From contig BMVA01000012.1 of assembly GCA_014650475.1 (NCBI GenBank), positions 1 to 64,000 on the forward strand: a DNA stretch of 64,000 nt. The letters run 5' to 3'. How positions within the stretch are numbered: position 1 is the first letter of the stretch; every line of letters begins with the position of its first letter. Made by a program: the position numbers and the translations under genes. This document shows positions 45,796 through 54,732 of the stretch, piece after piece. This DNA comes from Streptomyces albogriseolus. Its GTDB lineage: Bacteria; Actinomycetota; Actinomycetes; Streptomycetales; Streptomycetaceae. Under the pieces are notes generated by a model. The model made no database searches. It saw nothing but the letters and a program-made list of their open reading frames with translations, and had not been told where the DNA came from.

Positions 45796-47175
45796 ATGAG
45801 CGAGTTGGTCCCCGGCGGCAACATCCGGCTCCCGGGCGGTGCGGTGACCGTCCGGGTGCCGGGGCCGTTCGACGTGTCCGCGCTGATCACGGACGACGGC
45901 CGGAAGGTGTCCGGGGACGCCGACTTCGTCTTCTACAACCAGCCCGCCGCGCCCGGCGCGCGGCTCGGCGGCGACACGCTCGTCGTCGACCCGGCGGCGC
46001 TGCGCGCGGGCGCCACCCGGGTCACGGTCGCCGTGAGCCCCGAGGAGCCCGGCACCCCGCTCAGCGCCCTCCCCGCCCCCGTCCTGGAGGTCACCGGCCC
46101 CGGCGGGCGCGCCCTGGCCCGCTTCCGCCCGCCGCGCCCCGACCGGGAGACGGTGCTGCTGCTCGCGGAGATCTACCGGCGCGGCGACGGCTGGAAGCTG
46201 CGCGCCCTCGGACAGGGATACGCGGACGGACTGGCCGGTCTCGCCCGGGACTTCGGCGTCGACGTGGAGGACGACGAGGGCGCGGTGTCCACCCGTACCG
46301 CCCCGGTCGTCACCGGCAGGGCGCCGGTGAGCCCCGGCACGACGCCCCAGGCCGCCCCGCGGACGCACCCGGTGGTGCCGCCCCGTCCGGCGGCCCCGCC
46401 GTCCGCCGGGGACGACTTCCTGACCCTGGTCAACTCCGCCCGCCGGGCCGCCGGTTCGCCGCCGGTGTCGCACGACGGGCGGCTGGCCGAGGCGGCCCGG
46501 GAGCACGCGCGGGCGATGGCGCGCGGGGGGCGTCTCGGCGTCGAGGGCCCGGACGGCGTCTCCGTGCACCAGCGCGTGGTCCTCGCCGGCTACCCGTACC
46601 TCACCGTCGGCGAGCACCTGGTGTCCGGGCCGCTGTCCGTCGACCGGTTCGTGGGCCACTGCCTGCGCCACGAGGCGGCCCGCCGCACGGTGTGCGACCC
46701 GGCGTTCACGCATGCCGCCGTCGCCTCCCGCGAGGGCGCCGGGGACACGTACTGGACGGCGCTGTGGGCGCGTCCGCTCACCCCGGAGGGCCTGGACCGC
46801 ACGGTGGCGGAGGTCGTCGAGCTGACCAACCGGGAGCGCACGCGGGCAGGCCTGCGGCCGCTGTCCCGCGACCCGCTGCTGGCCACGGCCGCGCAGGCGC
46901 ACAGCGCCGACATGGTGGCGCGCGACTTCTACGCGCACACCGCGCCCGACGGCAGCAAGCCCTGGGACCGGGCGGCCGCCGCGGGCTCCCGGTGCCGCAC
47001 GGTCGGCGAGAACATCGCGTGCGGACAGCGGTCGGCCGCCGAGGTGGTGCGCGGCTGGATGAACAGCCCGGGGCACCGGGCGAACATCCTCAAGCCGGAG
47101 TTCACGCACATCGGCGTGGGCTTCGCGGGCGGCGGCCGGGCGGGCACGTACTGGACCCAGCTGTTCGGCGGCTGA
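45796..47175 (+). CDS. TerD domain fused to two CAP/SCP domains
   Basis: A 459-residue protein. Residues 1-165 are a TerD-type calcium-binding stress domain (LVPGGNIRLPGGAVTVRV ... DADFVFYNQPAAPGARLGGD). After a Pro-rich linker there are two CAP/SCP-PR1 domains, at about 210-330 and 335-459 (VELTNRERTRAGLRPLS; HTAPDGSKPWDRA; VGENIACGQRSAAEVVRGWMNSPGHRANIL). The first copy is degenerate: it lacks the GENI and HRxNIL blocks. There is no signal peptide although CAP domains are normally secreted. ATG 45796 follows GGGCGG. Confidence 0.92.
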   Translation: MSELVPGGNIRLPGGAVTVRVPGPFDVSALITDDGRKVSGDADFVFYNQPAAPGARLGGDTLVVDPAALRAGATRVTVAVSPEEPGTPLSALPAPVLEVTGPGGRALARFRPPRPDRETVLLLAEIYRRGDGWKLRALGQGYADGLAGLARDFGVDVEDDEGAVSTRTAPVVTGRAPVSPGTTPQAAPRTHPVVPPRPAAPPSAGDDFLTLVNSARRAAGSPPVSHDGRLAEAAREHARAMARGGRLGVEGPDGVSVHQRVVLAGYPYLTVGEHLVSGPLSVDRFVGHCLRHEAARRTVCDPAFTHAAVASREGAGDTYWTALWARPLTPEGLDRTVAEVVELTNRERTRAGLRPLSRDPLLATAAQAHSADMVARDFYAHTAPDGSKPWDRAAAAGSRCRTVGENIACGQRSAAEVVRGWMNSPGHRANILKPEFTHIGVGFAGGGRAGTYWTQLFGG

Positions 47176-47254
47176 GCGCGCGGCCGGATCCGGTGCCGTG
47201 TCGTACACGCCGGCTTCTGGCGGGGGCGGAGCCGGCCGGGTGAGGATGGCCCTC

Positions 47255-47932
47255 ATGAAGGGTGACCTGTTTTCCAGTGAGCACATGGTGCAGCCGGCCA
47301 CGGCCCCGGGCATGGCGGTGGAGAACGCCAAATGCCTGCGTTACACCGTCGACGGCGAGATGCTCGCCCGCCAGGGCGCGATGGTCGCCTACCGCGGCAA
47401 CCTCCAGTTCGAGCGCAAGGGCCAGGGCGTGGGCGGCATGCTCAAGCGCGCGGTGACCGGCGAGGGGCTGCCGCTGATGGCCGTGCGCGGGCAGGGCGAG
47501 GCGTGGTTCGCGCAGGAGGCGCAGAACTGCTTCGTCGTCGAGATCGGCCCCGGCGACGAGTTCACCGTCAACGGCCGCAACGTGCTGTGCTTCGACGCCA
47601 CGCTGTCCTACCGCATCTCCACCGTGAAGGGCGCCGGCATCACCGGCGGCGGCCTGTTCAACAGCGTCTTCACCGGGCACGGCAAGCTGGGCCTGGTCTG
47701 CGAGGGCAGCCCGCTGGTGATCCCGGTGACGCCGCAGAGCCCGGTGTACGTGGACACCGACGCGATCGTCGGCTGGACGGCGGGCCTGTCCACCTCGCTG
47801 CACCGCTCGCAGTCGCTGGGCTCGATGCTGCGCGGCGGCTCCGGCGAGGCCGTTCAGCTGGTGCTCCAGGGGCAGGGGCACGTCGTGGTCCGGCCGAGCG
47901 AGGCGCCGCCGCACAAGGCGCAGCAGCGCTGA
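47255..47932 (+). CDS. AIM24 family protein
   Basis: A 225-residue beta-sheet protein of the AIM24/TRAP-like group (MKGDLFSSEHMVQ, LRYTVDGEMLARQGAMVAYRGNLQFERKGQGVGG). It often occurs next to TerD genes in actinobacterial tellurite/stress loci, as here. ATG 47255 is preferred over ATG 47246 because GAGG lies 9 bases upstream of it and the family starts at MKGDLF. Function is unknown; mitochondrial homologues affect membrane organisation. Confidence 0.92.
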   Translation: MKGDLFSSEHMVQPATAPGMAVENAKCLRYTVDGEMLARQGAMVAYRGNLQFERKGQGVGGMLKRAVTGEGLPLMAVRGQGEAWFAQEAQNCFVVEIGPGDEFTVNGRNVLCFDATLSYRISTVKGAGITGGGLFNSVFTGHGKLGLVCEGSPLVIPVTPQSPVYVDTDAIVGWTAGLSTSLHRSQSLGSMLRGGSGEAVQLVLQGQGHVVVRPSEAPPHKAQQR

Positions 47933-48013
47933 ACCGCGTTGACCCCGGCCGCCCGCCGGGTGAGGCTGGGGCACGGCGCGGATCACGCCCCCCGCGCCGG
48001 AAAGGTGACAGTC

Positions 48014-48973
48014 GTGATCGAGATCGCCGACATCGAAACCGCTGCCGAGCGGATCGCCGGGCACGTGGTGCGCACCCCGACCGTGCCGAGCCCCGGTCTG
48101 TCGGCACTGCTCGGTGTGCCGGTGACGGCCAAGCTGGAACTGCTGCAGCACACCGGGTCGTTCAAGGTGCGGGGCGCGGCGGCGAAGCTGCTGGCGCTGA
48201 GCGAGGCGGAGCGGGCCGCCGGGGTGGTCGCGGTGAGCGGCGGCAACCACGGCATCGCGCTGGCGGTGACGGCCGCCGCGCTCGATGTGAAGGCGACCGT
48301 GGTGATGCCGCGTTCGGCGCCCGTGCGGGCCGTGGAGATCGCGCAGGCGTCGGGCGCCACGGTACGGGTCACGGACGACATGGCCGGGGCGTTCGCCCTC
48401 ACTGCCGAGCTGCGGCAGGAGGGCCTCACCCTGGTGCACCCCTTCGACGACCCGGTGGTGATCGCCGGTCAGGGCACCGTGGGGCTGGAGTTCGCCGAGG
48501 ACGCCGGTGAGCTGACCGACGTGCTGGTCAGCATCGGCGGCGGGGGCCTGATCTCCGGGGTCGCGGCGGCGCTGCGCGCTCGCCGGCCCGGGGTGCGGGT
48601 GTGGGGCGTGGAGACCGAAGGGGCGCAGGCGATGTCCGAGGCGCTGGCGGCGGGCGGCCCGGTGCCGGTCGCGCTCTCCTCGATCGTCTCCACCCTCAGC
48701 GCGCCCGCCGTGTCGCAGCTGACGTACGACCATGTCGCGGAGCTGGTCACCGAGGTGCTGGTGGTGCCGGACCGGGACGCGGTGCGGGGCTCGCTGGACC
48801 TGGCGGACCACGCCAAGGTGTGGGCGGAGCCGGCCGCGGGCTGTCTGCTCCCGGCCGCCCGCAGGGTGCTGGAGCGGGCCGGCGAGGACGTCCGCCTGGG
48901 TCTCGTGGTGTGCGGCGGGAACGCCACCACCGCCGACATGGCGGCCTGGACTGACCACTTCTCCCTGCGCTGA
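48014..48973 (+). CDS. PLP-dependent threonine/serine dehydratase-like enzyme
   Basis: A 319-residue fold-type II PLP enzyme. HTGSFKVRGA contains the Schiff-base Lys, SGGNHGIALAV the Asn loop, and SIGGGGLISGVAAAL the phosphate-binding glycine loop. It lacks the C-terminal ACT regulatory domain of biosynthetic IlvA, so it is a catabolic-type threonine/serine dehydratase or serine racemase-like enzyme. GTG 48014 is chosen because AAAGG is eight bases upstream; GTG 48005 is possible. It is not clearly in an operon with its neighbours. Confidence 0.9.
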   Translation: MIEIADIETAAERIAGHVVRTPTVPSPGLSALLGVPVTAKLELLQHTGSFKVRGAAAKLLALSEAERAAGVVAVSGGNHGIALAVTAAALDVKATVVMPRSAPVRAVEIAQASGATVRVTDDMAGAFALTAELRQEGLTLVHPFDDPVVIAGQGTVGLEFAEDAGELTDVLVSIGGGGLISGVAAALRARRPGVRVWGVETEGAQAMSEALAAGGPVPVALSSIVSTLSAPAVSQLTYDHVAELVTEVLVVPDRDAVRGSLDLADHAKVWAEPAAGCLLPAARRVLERAGEDVRLGLVVCGGNATTADMAAWTDHFSLR

Positions 48974-48979
48974 ACCCGG

Positions 48980-49019
48980 CGGTGCGTGAAGGGCGTCGCG
49001 CCCGGCGTTGAACGCACCG
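48980..49019 (+). terminator. Compound stem-loop after the dehydratase gene
   Basis: CGGTGCGT (48980-48987) pairs with ACGCACCG (49012-49019), enclosing an inner hairpin GGGCG-TCG-CGCCC (48991-49003). It begins seven bases after the stop codon at 48973. Confidence 0.5.
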
Positions 49020-49075
49020 GGCCCTTCCTCGCGTATGAGGGGGGACGGAAGTCAGCGGTTCGACGAGGGATCACC

Positions 49076-50701
49076 ATGGGCTGGGCGCACGCCTCCACCG
49101 ATCGGCCGGTCGCCGGCCGCTACCGGCTGGTCGAGATCACGCACCGCGAGACCAACCGGGTCAGCTGGTACGCCGACGATCTGCGGACGGGCCGGCCGTG
49201 CCTGGCCACCCGCATCGAGCTGCCGGCGGACGCCGCGGAGGGCGTGCGCCACGCCTCCTCCCGGATCCTGCGGGCCACCGAGAACGTGGCCCGGCTCTGC
49301 CCGGACCGGATCGCGGGCGTCATCGACGCGATCGGTGAGGGCGGCTGCCTGTGGACGGTCACCGCCTGGATCGACGGCACCCCGCTGGACGAGGTCCTGC
49401 TCCAGCACGGCACGTTCACGCCCGCGCGGGCGGCGCGCGTCGGCCTGGACCTGCTCGACGTGCTGGACGCGGCGCACGCGGAGGCCGTCACCCACGGCGA
49501 GCTGAGCCCCGGGCAGCTCCATCTGCGCGAGACCGGCCCGGTGGTCGTCACCGGTTACGGGGTGGCCGGCACGACGTCGGCGCCCCGGCTCACCGCGCCG
49601 TCGTACGCGGCGCCGGAACAGGCGCGGAACGAGCAGGTCGGCCCGGCGGCCGACCTGTGGGCGCTGGGCGCGATCCTCTACACGATGCTGGAGGGGCGCC
49701 CGCCGTTCCGGGACCGGGGCAGGATCGCGGCCACCCTGCGCGGGGTGGACCGGCTGCCGCTGCGCCCGCCGGTGCGCTGCGGGCCGCTCACCGAGGTCGT
49801 CACGGGGCTGCTGCGCAAGGAGCCTCGGGAGCGCCCGGGCCGCCAGGCGGTGCGGGACGTGCTCACCCGGGTGCTGCGCGAGGCCCCCGGCGACGGTGCC
49901 GAGCCGGGGGAGGCGTACGCGCCGGCCGGGCGGGGGCGGATGCGGAAGGGCGTGCTCGTCGGCACGTCCCTCGCGGTGGTCACGGTGACGGCGGCCGTGG
50001 TCGCGGCGGCGACGGGGCTGCCCGGCGGCGACGGCCGGGCCGACGCCGGACCCGCCGCGTCGGTGTCCGCGTCGGCCGGAGGGACCGGTGCGGCGGACAC
50101 CGCCCCGCGCGTCCCGCCGTCGTCGGGCGCCGCCCCTCCGTCGTCCGCGGCTCCCTCGCCGTCCCCGTCGTCCTCCCCGTCGTCCTCCGCGTCCCGGACC
50201 GCCTCACCGTCCCCGTCGGATCCCGGCGCCCTGCCCGCGGGCTTCCGCACCTACCGGGCGCCGGAGGGGTTCTCCGTCGCGCTGCCCGAGGGCTGGGAGC
50301 GGCAGCGGACCTCCCGCGCCACCCGGCTGTCCTACCGCGTCACCTTCGGCGCCGACGACGACCCGCGCACCCTCGCCGTCACCTACAGCGAGCGCGTGGG
50401 ACCGGACCCGGTCGCCGTGTGGCGGGACACCGTGGAGCCGGGCCTCGCGCGCGCCGGCGCCTACCAGCGGATCGGCGCCATCGAGCCCACGACGTACCAG
50501 GGCCGTGAGGCCGCCGACATGCAGTGGATCACCACGGGCGACGGCGCCCCGGTGCGCACCTTCGGCCGCGGCTTCCTGCTGGGCGACGGCCGGGGCTTCT
50601 CCCTGCGCTGGACCACCCCGGCCGCCGACTGGGCGAGCGCCGGCAGCCAGGAGGTCCTGCGCACGGTGCTGCGGACCTTCCGGCCCGGTACGGGGGGCTA
50701 G
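49076..50701 (+). CDS. Membrane-anchored Ser/Thr pseudokinase
   Basis: A 541-residue protein with an N-terminal protein-kinase-like fold (1-265), one membrane helix at about 285-310 (VLVGTSLAVVTVTAAVVAAATG), a Ser/Pro-rich linker and an extracellular C-terminal domain (ALPAGFRTYRAPEGFSVALPEGWERQ). Catalytic residues are missing: the ATP Lys is Arg (CLATRIELP), HRDLKPxN becomes HGELSPGQ and DFG becomes GYG. The late-lobe signature SYAAPEQARNEQVGPAADLWALGAILY is kept. It should be a pseudokinase scaffold or receptor. Its stop shares a CTAG tetranucleotide with the convergent gene. Confidence 0.9.
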   Translation: MGWAHASTDRPVAGRYRLVEITHRETNRVSWYADDLRTGRPCLATRIELPADAAEGVRHASSRILRATENVARLCPDRIAGVIDAIGEGGCLWTVTAWIDGTPLDEVLLQHGTFTPARAARVGLDLLDVLDAAHAEAVTHGELSPGQLHLRETGPVVVTGYGVAGTTSAPRLTAPSYAAPEQARNEQVGPAADLWALGAILYTMLEGRPPFRDRGRIAATLRGVDRLPLRPPVRCGPLTEVVTGLLRKEPRERPGRQAVRDVLTRVLREAPGDGAEPGEAYAPAGRGRMRKGVLVGTSLAVVTVTAAVVAAATGLPGGDGRADAGPAASVSASAGGTGAADTAPRVPPSSGAAPPSSAAPSPSPSSSPSSSASRTASPSPSDPGALPAGFRTYRAPEGFSVALPEGWERQRTSRATRLSYRVTFGADDDPRTLAVTYSERVGPDPVAVWRDTVEPGLARAGAYQRIGAIEPTTYQGREAADMQWITTGDGAPVRTFGRGFLLGDGRGFSLRWTTPAADWASAGSQEVLRTVLRTFRPGTGG

Positions 50702-52140
50702 CCCCGCGGGGCGCGCAGCGCGCGCAGCGGCCAGGGGACCAGCGGTGTGGTGAGCCAGTGCGCGCGGAAGGTGCGGTCGGTGAGGGAGCAGGTGACGCGC
50801 AGCCGGTGCGGGGTCTCCAGGAAGGCGATGTCGGCGGTGAGGGCGTCCGGGCCGTCCCAGCCGCCGGTCACCGCGACCGGCACCCTGCCCTCGGTGACGG
50901 TCCAGTCCGTGCCGGTCCAGCGGGCCGCCAGCCGGTGGCCGTCCTCGTCGAGGGTCAGCGTCCAGCCGCCGTCGTCGTCCGCCGTCAGCTCGGCGGCGGT
51001 CAGCTTGGGCTGCCCGGCGCAGAGCCCGCCCTCCGGGGTGAAGGCCGCCCCGGACCATTCGCCGGTCCCCCCGGCCGGTGCGGGGGCGCCGTCCGTCGCC
51101 GGCAGGGCGAGGTGCTCCAGGCGCTCGCGCAGGGCCGCGTCCTCGGCGTCGCGCCCGGTCAGCGGGGCGTCGCCGAAGGCGGGCAGCAGGTGCCGCCACA
51201 CCAGTTCGAGGTAGCGCTGCATCTCCGCGGTGGCCGACGTCGCGGCGATCACCGCGTCGTGCTCGGGCAGCACCAGGCAGTACTGGCCGTAGGCGCCGTC
51301 GCCGCGGAAGCCGTGCCGGCCCCGCCAGAACTGGTAGCCGTAGCCCTGGTCCCAGTCGGAGCGGTCGTCGCCGCCCATGGCCCCGGCGGTGTCGATGTGC
51401 GCGCGGGTGGCGCGCTCCACCCATCCCTCGGGCAGCAGCCGCTCTCCCTGCCAGACGCCGTCGTTCAGGTACAGCAGTCCGAAGCGCGCTATCGCGTCGG
51501 TGGTGGTGTGCAGCCCGGCGAAGCCGATGTCGCGTCCCGCGCGGTCGCGGGACCACAGCGCCTCGCCGATGCCCAGCGGGTCGAACAGCCGCGACCGCAG
51601 ATACTCCACGAGGGTCTGCCCGGTGACCCGCTGCACGATCGCGCCGAGGGTGTACGTACAGGGCTGGTTGTAGGTGAACAGGGTGCCCGGGTCGTGCTGC
51701 GGCGGCTGGAGCAGGAAGCCGCGCACGGGTTCGGCCGGGTCGGCGCCGAACGCCTCGTCGACGGTCTCGTGGTCGTGTCCGCTGGCCATGGACGCCACGT
51801 GGCGCACCAGCATCGACCGGCTGCGCGGCTCGGTGATGTCCGCGTCGATCTCCGGGAAGTACGACAGCACGGGGGCGTCGAAGTCGATCAGCCCTTCCGC
51901 CTCGGCGAGCCCTGCGGCGGTCGAGGTGAAGCTCTTGCTGAGCGAGTACAGCAGATGGGGGCGCGCGGCGGTGTAGGGCGCCCACGACCCCGAGGCCACG
52001 ACGCGGCCGTGGCGCACGATCGTCAGTCCGTGCGGCTCGATGTCCGGGTCGGCCTCGAGTGCGTCGAGGAAGGCGTGGACGCCGGACGCGTCGACGCCCT
52101 GGGTCGCGGGGTCTGCGGTCGGAAGGGCTCGCTGGGTCAT
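50698..52140 (-). CDS. Serine hydrolase, beta-lactamase/esterase class C-like
   Basis: A 480-residue penicillin-binding-protein-like hydrolase. YSLSKSFTSTAAGLA is the SxxK motif with the nucleophile Ser, and YNQPCTYTLGAIV supplies the Tyr-x-Asn-like motif. HGFRGDGAYGQYCLVLP is near the KTG-equivalent strand. A beta-rich C-terminal domain (380-480) resembles those of class C esterases. There is no signal peptide, so it is probably cytosolic and a carboxylesterase or peptidase. The start is ATG 52140. Confidence 0.9.
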   Translation of the reverse strand: MTQRALPTADPATQGVDASGVHAFLDALEADPDIEPHGLTIVRHGRVVASGSWAPYTAARPHLLYSLSKSFTSTAAGLAEAEGLIDFDAPVLSYFPEIDADITEPRSRSMLVRHVASMASGHDHETVDEAFGADPAEPVRGFLLQPPQHDPGTLFTYNQPCTYTLGAIVQRVTGQTLVEYLRSRLFDPLGIGEALWSRDRAGRDIGFAGLHTTTDAIARFGLLYLNDGVWQGERLLPEGWVERATRAHIDTAGAMGGDDRSDWDQGYGYQFWRGRHGFRGDGAYGQYCLVLPEHDAVIAATSATAEMQRYLELVWRHLLPAFGDAPLTGRDAEDAALRERLEHLALPATDGAPAPAGGTGEWSGAAFTPEGGLCAGQPKLTAAELTADDDGGWTLTLDEDGHRLAARWTGTDWTVTEGRVPVAVTGGWDGPDALTADIAFLETPHRLRVTCSLTDRTFRAHWLTTPLVPWPLRALRAPRG

Positions 52141-52212
52141 GGGGGCATCCTGCCCGGGGCACGGGCGGGTGATCCACCGTTTTCGCCGGTCGCCGCGGGG
52201 GACCCGGACGCC

Positions 52213-53184
52213 ATGGTGCGAATCGGGTACACGATGATGACCGAGCAGGCCGGGCCGCGTGAGCTGGTGGAGCACGTGGTGCGCGCCGAGGAGGCGGGCT
52301 TCGACTTCTCGGTGACCTCGGACCACTACTTCCCGTGGCTGTCCGAGCAGGGTCACTCGCCGTACGCGTGGAGCGTGCTGGGCGCGGCCGCGCAGGCCAC
52401 CTCGCGGATCCCGCTGATGACGTACGTGACATGCCCGACGATGCGCTACCACCCGGCGGTGGTGGCGCAGAAGGCGGCGACGATGCAGCTGCTGTCGGGC
52501 GGCCGGTTCCGGCTGGGCCTGGGGTCCGGCGAGAACCTCAACGAGCACGTGGTGGGCGGCGGCTGGCCGCCGGTGGACGTGCGCCACCGGATGCTCGAGG
52601 AGGCGGTGGAGATCATCCGCGCGCTGTTCGAGGGCGGTCATGTCAACCACCGGGGCGAGCACTTCGACGTGGAGTCGGCGCGGCTGTGGGACCTGCCGGA
52701 CCAGCCGCCGCCCCTCGGGATCGCGGTGTCGGGGAAGCGGTCGTGCGCCCTCGCGGGGCGGCTGGCCGACCTGGTGATCGCCACCGAGCCGAAGCCGGAG
52801 CTGCTGGAGGCGTTCGACCGGCACGGCGGCGAGGGCAAGCCGCGGGTGGGCCAGCTTCCGGTGTGCCACGACCCGGACCGGGACGCGGCGGTGGAGCGCG
52901 CGCACGCCCAGTTCCGCTGGTTCGGCAACGGCTGGAAGGTGAACTCCGAGCTGCCGCACCCCGATGCCTTCGCGTCGGCGACGCAGTTCGTGCGCCCCGA
53001 CGACGTCGCCGCGTCCATTCCCTGCGGCAGCGACCCGGACGACTTCGTCGAGGCGGTGCGCCCGTACGCCGAGGCCGGGTTCACGGAGGTCGCCCTGGTG
53101 CAGATCGGCGGGGAGTCGCAGCCGGCCTTTCTGGACTGGTCGGCGAGGACCCTGCTGCCGGCGCTCCGGAAGGCCTTCGGCTGA
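52213..53184 (+). CDS. LLM-class F420-dependent oxidoreductase (G6PDH-like)
   Basis: A 323-residue TIM-barrel protein of the F420-dependent luciferase-like family: IGYTMMTEQAGPRELVEHVVRAEEAGFDFSVTSDHYFPW opens the barrel, with the SDHYFPW motif typical of the F420-dependent glucose-6-phosphate dehydrogenase-like branch. GRFRLGLGSGENLNEHVVGGGWPP is the cofactor phosphate-binding block. GGGGGAC precedes ATG 52213. It is divergent from the serine hydrolase. The sugar-phosphate substrate is not certain; many paralogues act on other compounds. Confidence 0.9.
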   Translation: MVRIGYTMMTEQAGPRELVEHVVRAEEAGFDFSVTSDHYFPWLSEQGHSPYAWSVLGAAAQATSRIPLMTYVTCPTMRYHPAVVAQKAATMQLLSGGRFRLGLGSGENLNEHVVGGGWPPVDVRHRMLEEAVEIIRALFEGGHVNHRGEHFDVESARLWDLPDQPPPLGIAVSGKRSCALAGRLADLVIATEPKPELLEAFDRHGGEGKPRVGQLPVCHDPDRDAAVERAHAQFRWFGNGWKVNSELPHPDAFASATQFVRPDDVAASIPCGSDPDDFVEAVRPYAEAGFTEVALVQIGGESQPAFLDWSARTLLPALRKAFG

Positions 53185-53287
53185 GGGTCTGTGCGTGAGG
53201 TGTGACGGATTCACCCGGAGAGCTGAGCATCTCGCGGGGATCCGGGGTACTAGAGGGCTCTACGTCGGTACGTCCCGGAGGCACCTC

Positions 53288-53713
53288 GTGAACTCGTTCG
53301 TGCACAAGACCCTGGTGGTGGAGCTCCAGGCGGGCGACACGGAGCGCTTCCCCGTGCTCGCCCACCTGAGCTACGACCCGTCGGACCCGTTCGCCGTCAC
53401 GGTCGTGTTCACCCTCGACGGCCGGGTGCTGGCGCGCTGGCAGCTGGACCGGGAGATGGTCACCGACGGTCTGACCCGCCCGGTCGGCATCGGCGACGTG
53501 CGGCTGCGCCCGCAGGCCCGCGGTGTGGGGCGGGAGCTGCGCATGGAGTTCCTGGGCGAGGCGCGCGCCGACGGCGGCCGGCACCACGCGGTGGTGTTCG
53601 CCTGGGCGGAGGCCGTCGGGGGGTTCCTGACCGAGACCCACCGGGTCGTGCCGCCCGGGTGCGAGGAGGTCCGGGTGGACGACTTCCTCGCGGACGTCTT
53701 CGCGGGGAGCTGA
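53288..53713 (+). CDS. SsgA-like protein (SALP)
   Basis: A 141-residue member of the SsgA/SsgB family, which localises and controls cell division and spore wall synthesis in sporulating actinomycetes. LSYDPSDPFAVTVVFTLDGRVLARWQLDREMVTDGL is the conserved core. GTG 53288 has a perfect GGAGG (CCCGGAGGCACCTC). The specific paralogue cannot be assigned; SsgB is usually the most conserved and this looks more divergent. It is monocistronic and ends in an 11-bp hairpin. Confidence 0.95.
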   Translation: MNSFVHKTLVVELQAGDTERFPVLAHLSYDPSDPFAVTVVFTLDGRVLARWQLDREMVTDGLTRPVGIGDVRLRPQARGVGRELRMEFLGEARADGGRHHAVVFAWAEAVGGFLTETHRVVPPGCEEVRVDDFLADVFAGS

Positions 53714-53738
53714 GCCGAGCCGGGGCGAGCTCCCCGCG
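53701..53738. terminator. Bidirectional terminator overlapping the ssgA-like stop codon
   Basis: CGCGGGGAGCT (53701-53711) and AGCTCCCCGCG (53728-53738) are a perfect 11-bp inverted repeat around a 16-base loop; the left arm runs into the stop codon at 53711-53713. The convergent DUF6328 gene ends at 53752. Confidence 0.65.
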
Positions 53739-53751
53739 CTCCTTCAGGAGT

Positions 53752-54249
53752 TCAGCGCGTGGTGTGGCGGTAGCGGGCCCACATCGGCAGCCCGAGCCAG
53801 CACAGCAGGTACCAGCACACCACCCCGGCCACCAGGTACGGCACGTAGTCGTCGTGGGTGGCCACCCGCAGGATGAGCAGCAGCGAGGAGCTGGTGGTGA
53901 CCAGCAGCAGCGCGAGTCCCAGCAGGGTGAGCCGTGAAGCCCACCGCACCGCCTGCGGTTTGATGCGCCGTCCGCTGACGAGCCGGTGCAGCGACACCGG
54001 TCCGATGAGCGCCCCGGTCGCGCAGGCGCCGAGCACCACCGTGACGATGTAGATGGTCTTGTCGGCGTCGGACAGGTCCGCGTAGGTCGGGGTGAACACG
54101 ACCGTCAGCAGGAAGCCGAACAGGATCTGCACGCCCATCTGGGCCACGCGGACCTCCTGGATGAGCTCGGTCCACATCCGGTCCGCTCTCTCCTCCTCGG
54201 TCTCGTTCCGCCCTCGGCGCCTGCTCCCGCCCTGCTCCGTGTCCGGCAC
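53752..54249 (-). CDS. DUF6328 family membrane protein
   Basis: A 165-residue protein with a charged cytosolic N-terminus (about 30 residues) and four membrane helices (VGVQILFGFLLTVVF-like start; IYIVTVVLGACATGALIGPVSLHRL; LTLLGLALLLVTTSSSLLLIL; VPYLVAGVVCWYLLCWLGLP). It matches DUF6328. It begins at GTG 54249 with GGAGG upstream. Function unknown; it is divergent from a small gene with a sigma-B-like promoter. Confidence 0.88.
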   Translation of the reverse strand: MPDTEQGGSRRRGRNETEEERADRMWTELIQEVRVAQMGVQILFGFLLTVVFTPTYADLSDADKTIYIVTVVLGACATGALIGPVSLHRLVSGRRIKPQAVRWASRLTLLGLALLLVTTSSSLLLILRVATHDDYVPYLVAGVVCWYLLCWLGLPMWARYRHTTR

Positions 54250-54315
54250 GGTGCCTCCTTCGATCGGGTCTCCCCCCTTCGGTTTCCCCGAAAAGGGAGC
54301 CTCCTCCCACCACCG

Positions 54316-54340
54316 GTTTGGCGGCGCGGGGCACGGTTAC
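54316..54340 (+). promoter_or_regulatory. Sigma-B-like promoter of the small gene at 54381
   Basis: GTTT (54316-54319), a 15-base spacer and GGTTAC (54335-54340) differ from GTTT-N15-GGGTAC at one position. The leader would be about 35 bases. Confidence 0.4.
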
Positions 54341-54380
54341 ACGGTCGGCGACACGACCAGGCCGGACGAAAGTGGGACAT

Positions 54381-54722
54381 ATGTCGGACACCCAGCTCAC
54401 CGTGACACTCAGCGGCGGGGACGCCGACGACGCCCGGGCGGTCGTCGGGGCGCTGGAGGGCACGTTCGGACCGCCGCAGGAGCGGCCCTCGGACACGGAC
54501 GCGACCGTCCGCATGGCGACGTTCGGCGGCGAGGGCCGGGGCACGGGCGCGGGGCGGGCGGACACGCGGCCCCTGTCGGAGCCGGTGACCGTCACCGTGC
54601 AGGGCACCCCGGAGGCGGTGCGCCGGGCGAGCGACGCGCTGGCGCGGTTCTTCACGGCCCGCAACGAGGGCGCCGCCGCCGGCGACCAGGAGCAGGAGCG
54701 GCAGCTTCTGCTGGAGTCCTGA
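54381..54722 (+). CDS. Small hypothetical protein
   Basis: A 113-residue acidic protein of no family I recognise. It looks like a small alpha/beta domain (TQLTVTLSGGDADDARAVVGALEGTF ... VTVTVQGTPEAVRRASDALARFF) whose two halves each give strand-helix units, in the style of an ACT- or BON-like fold. ATG 54381 has only a weak AGTGGGA site. A sigma-B-like promoter lies 41 bases upstream. Confidence 0.75.
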   Translation: MSDTQLTVTLSGGDADDARAVVGALEGTFGPPQERPSDTDATVRMATFGGEGRGTGAGRADTRPLSEPVTVTVQGTPEAVRRASDALARFFTARNEGAAAGDQEQERQLLLES

Positions 54723-54732
54723 CGCACCCTCG

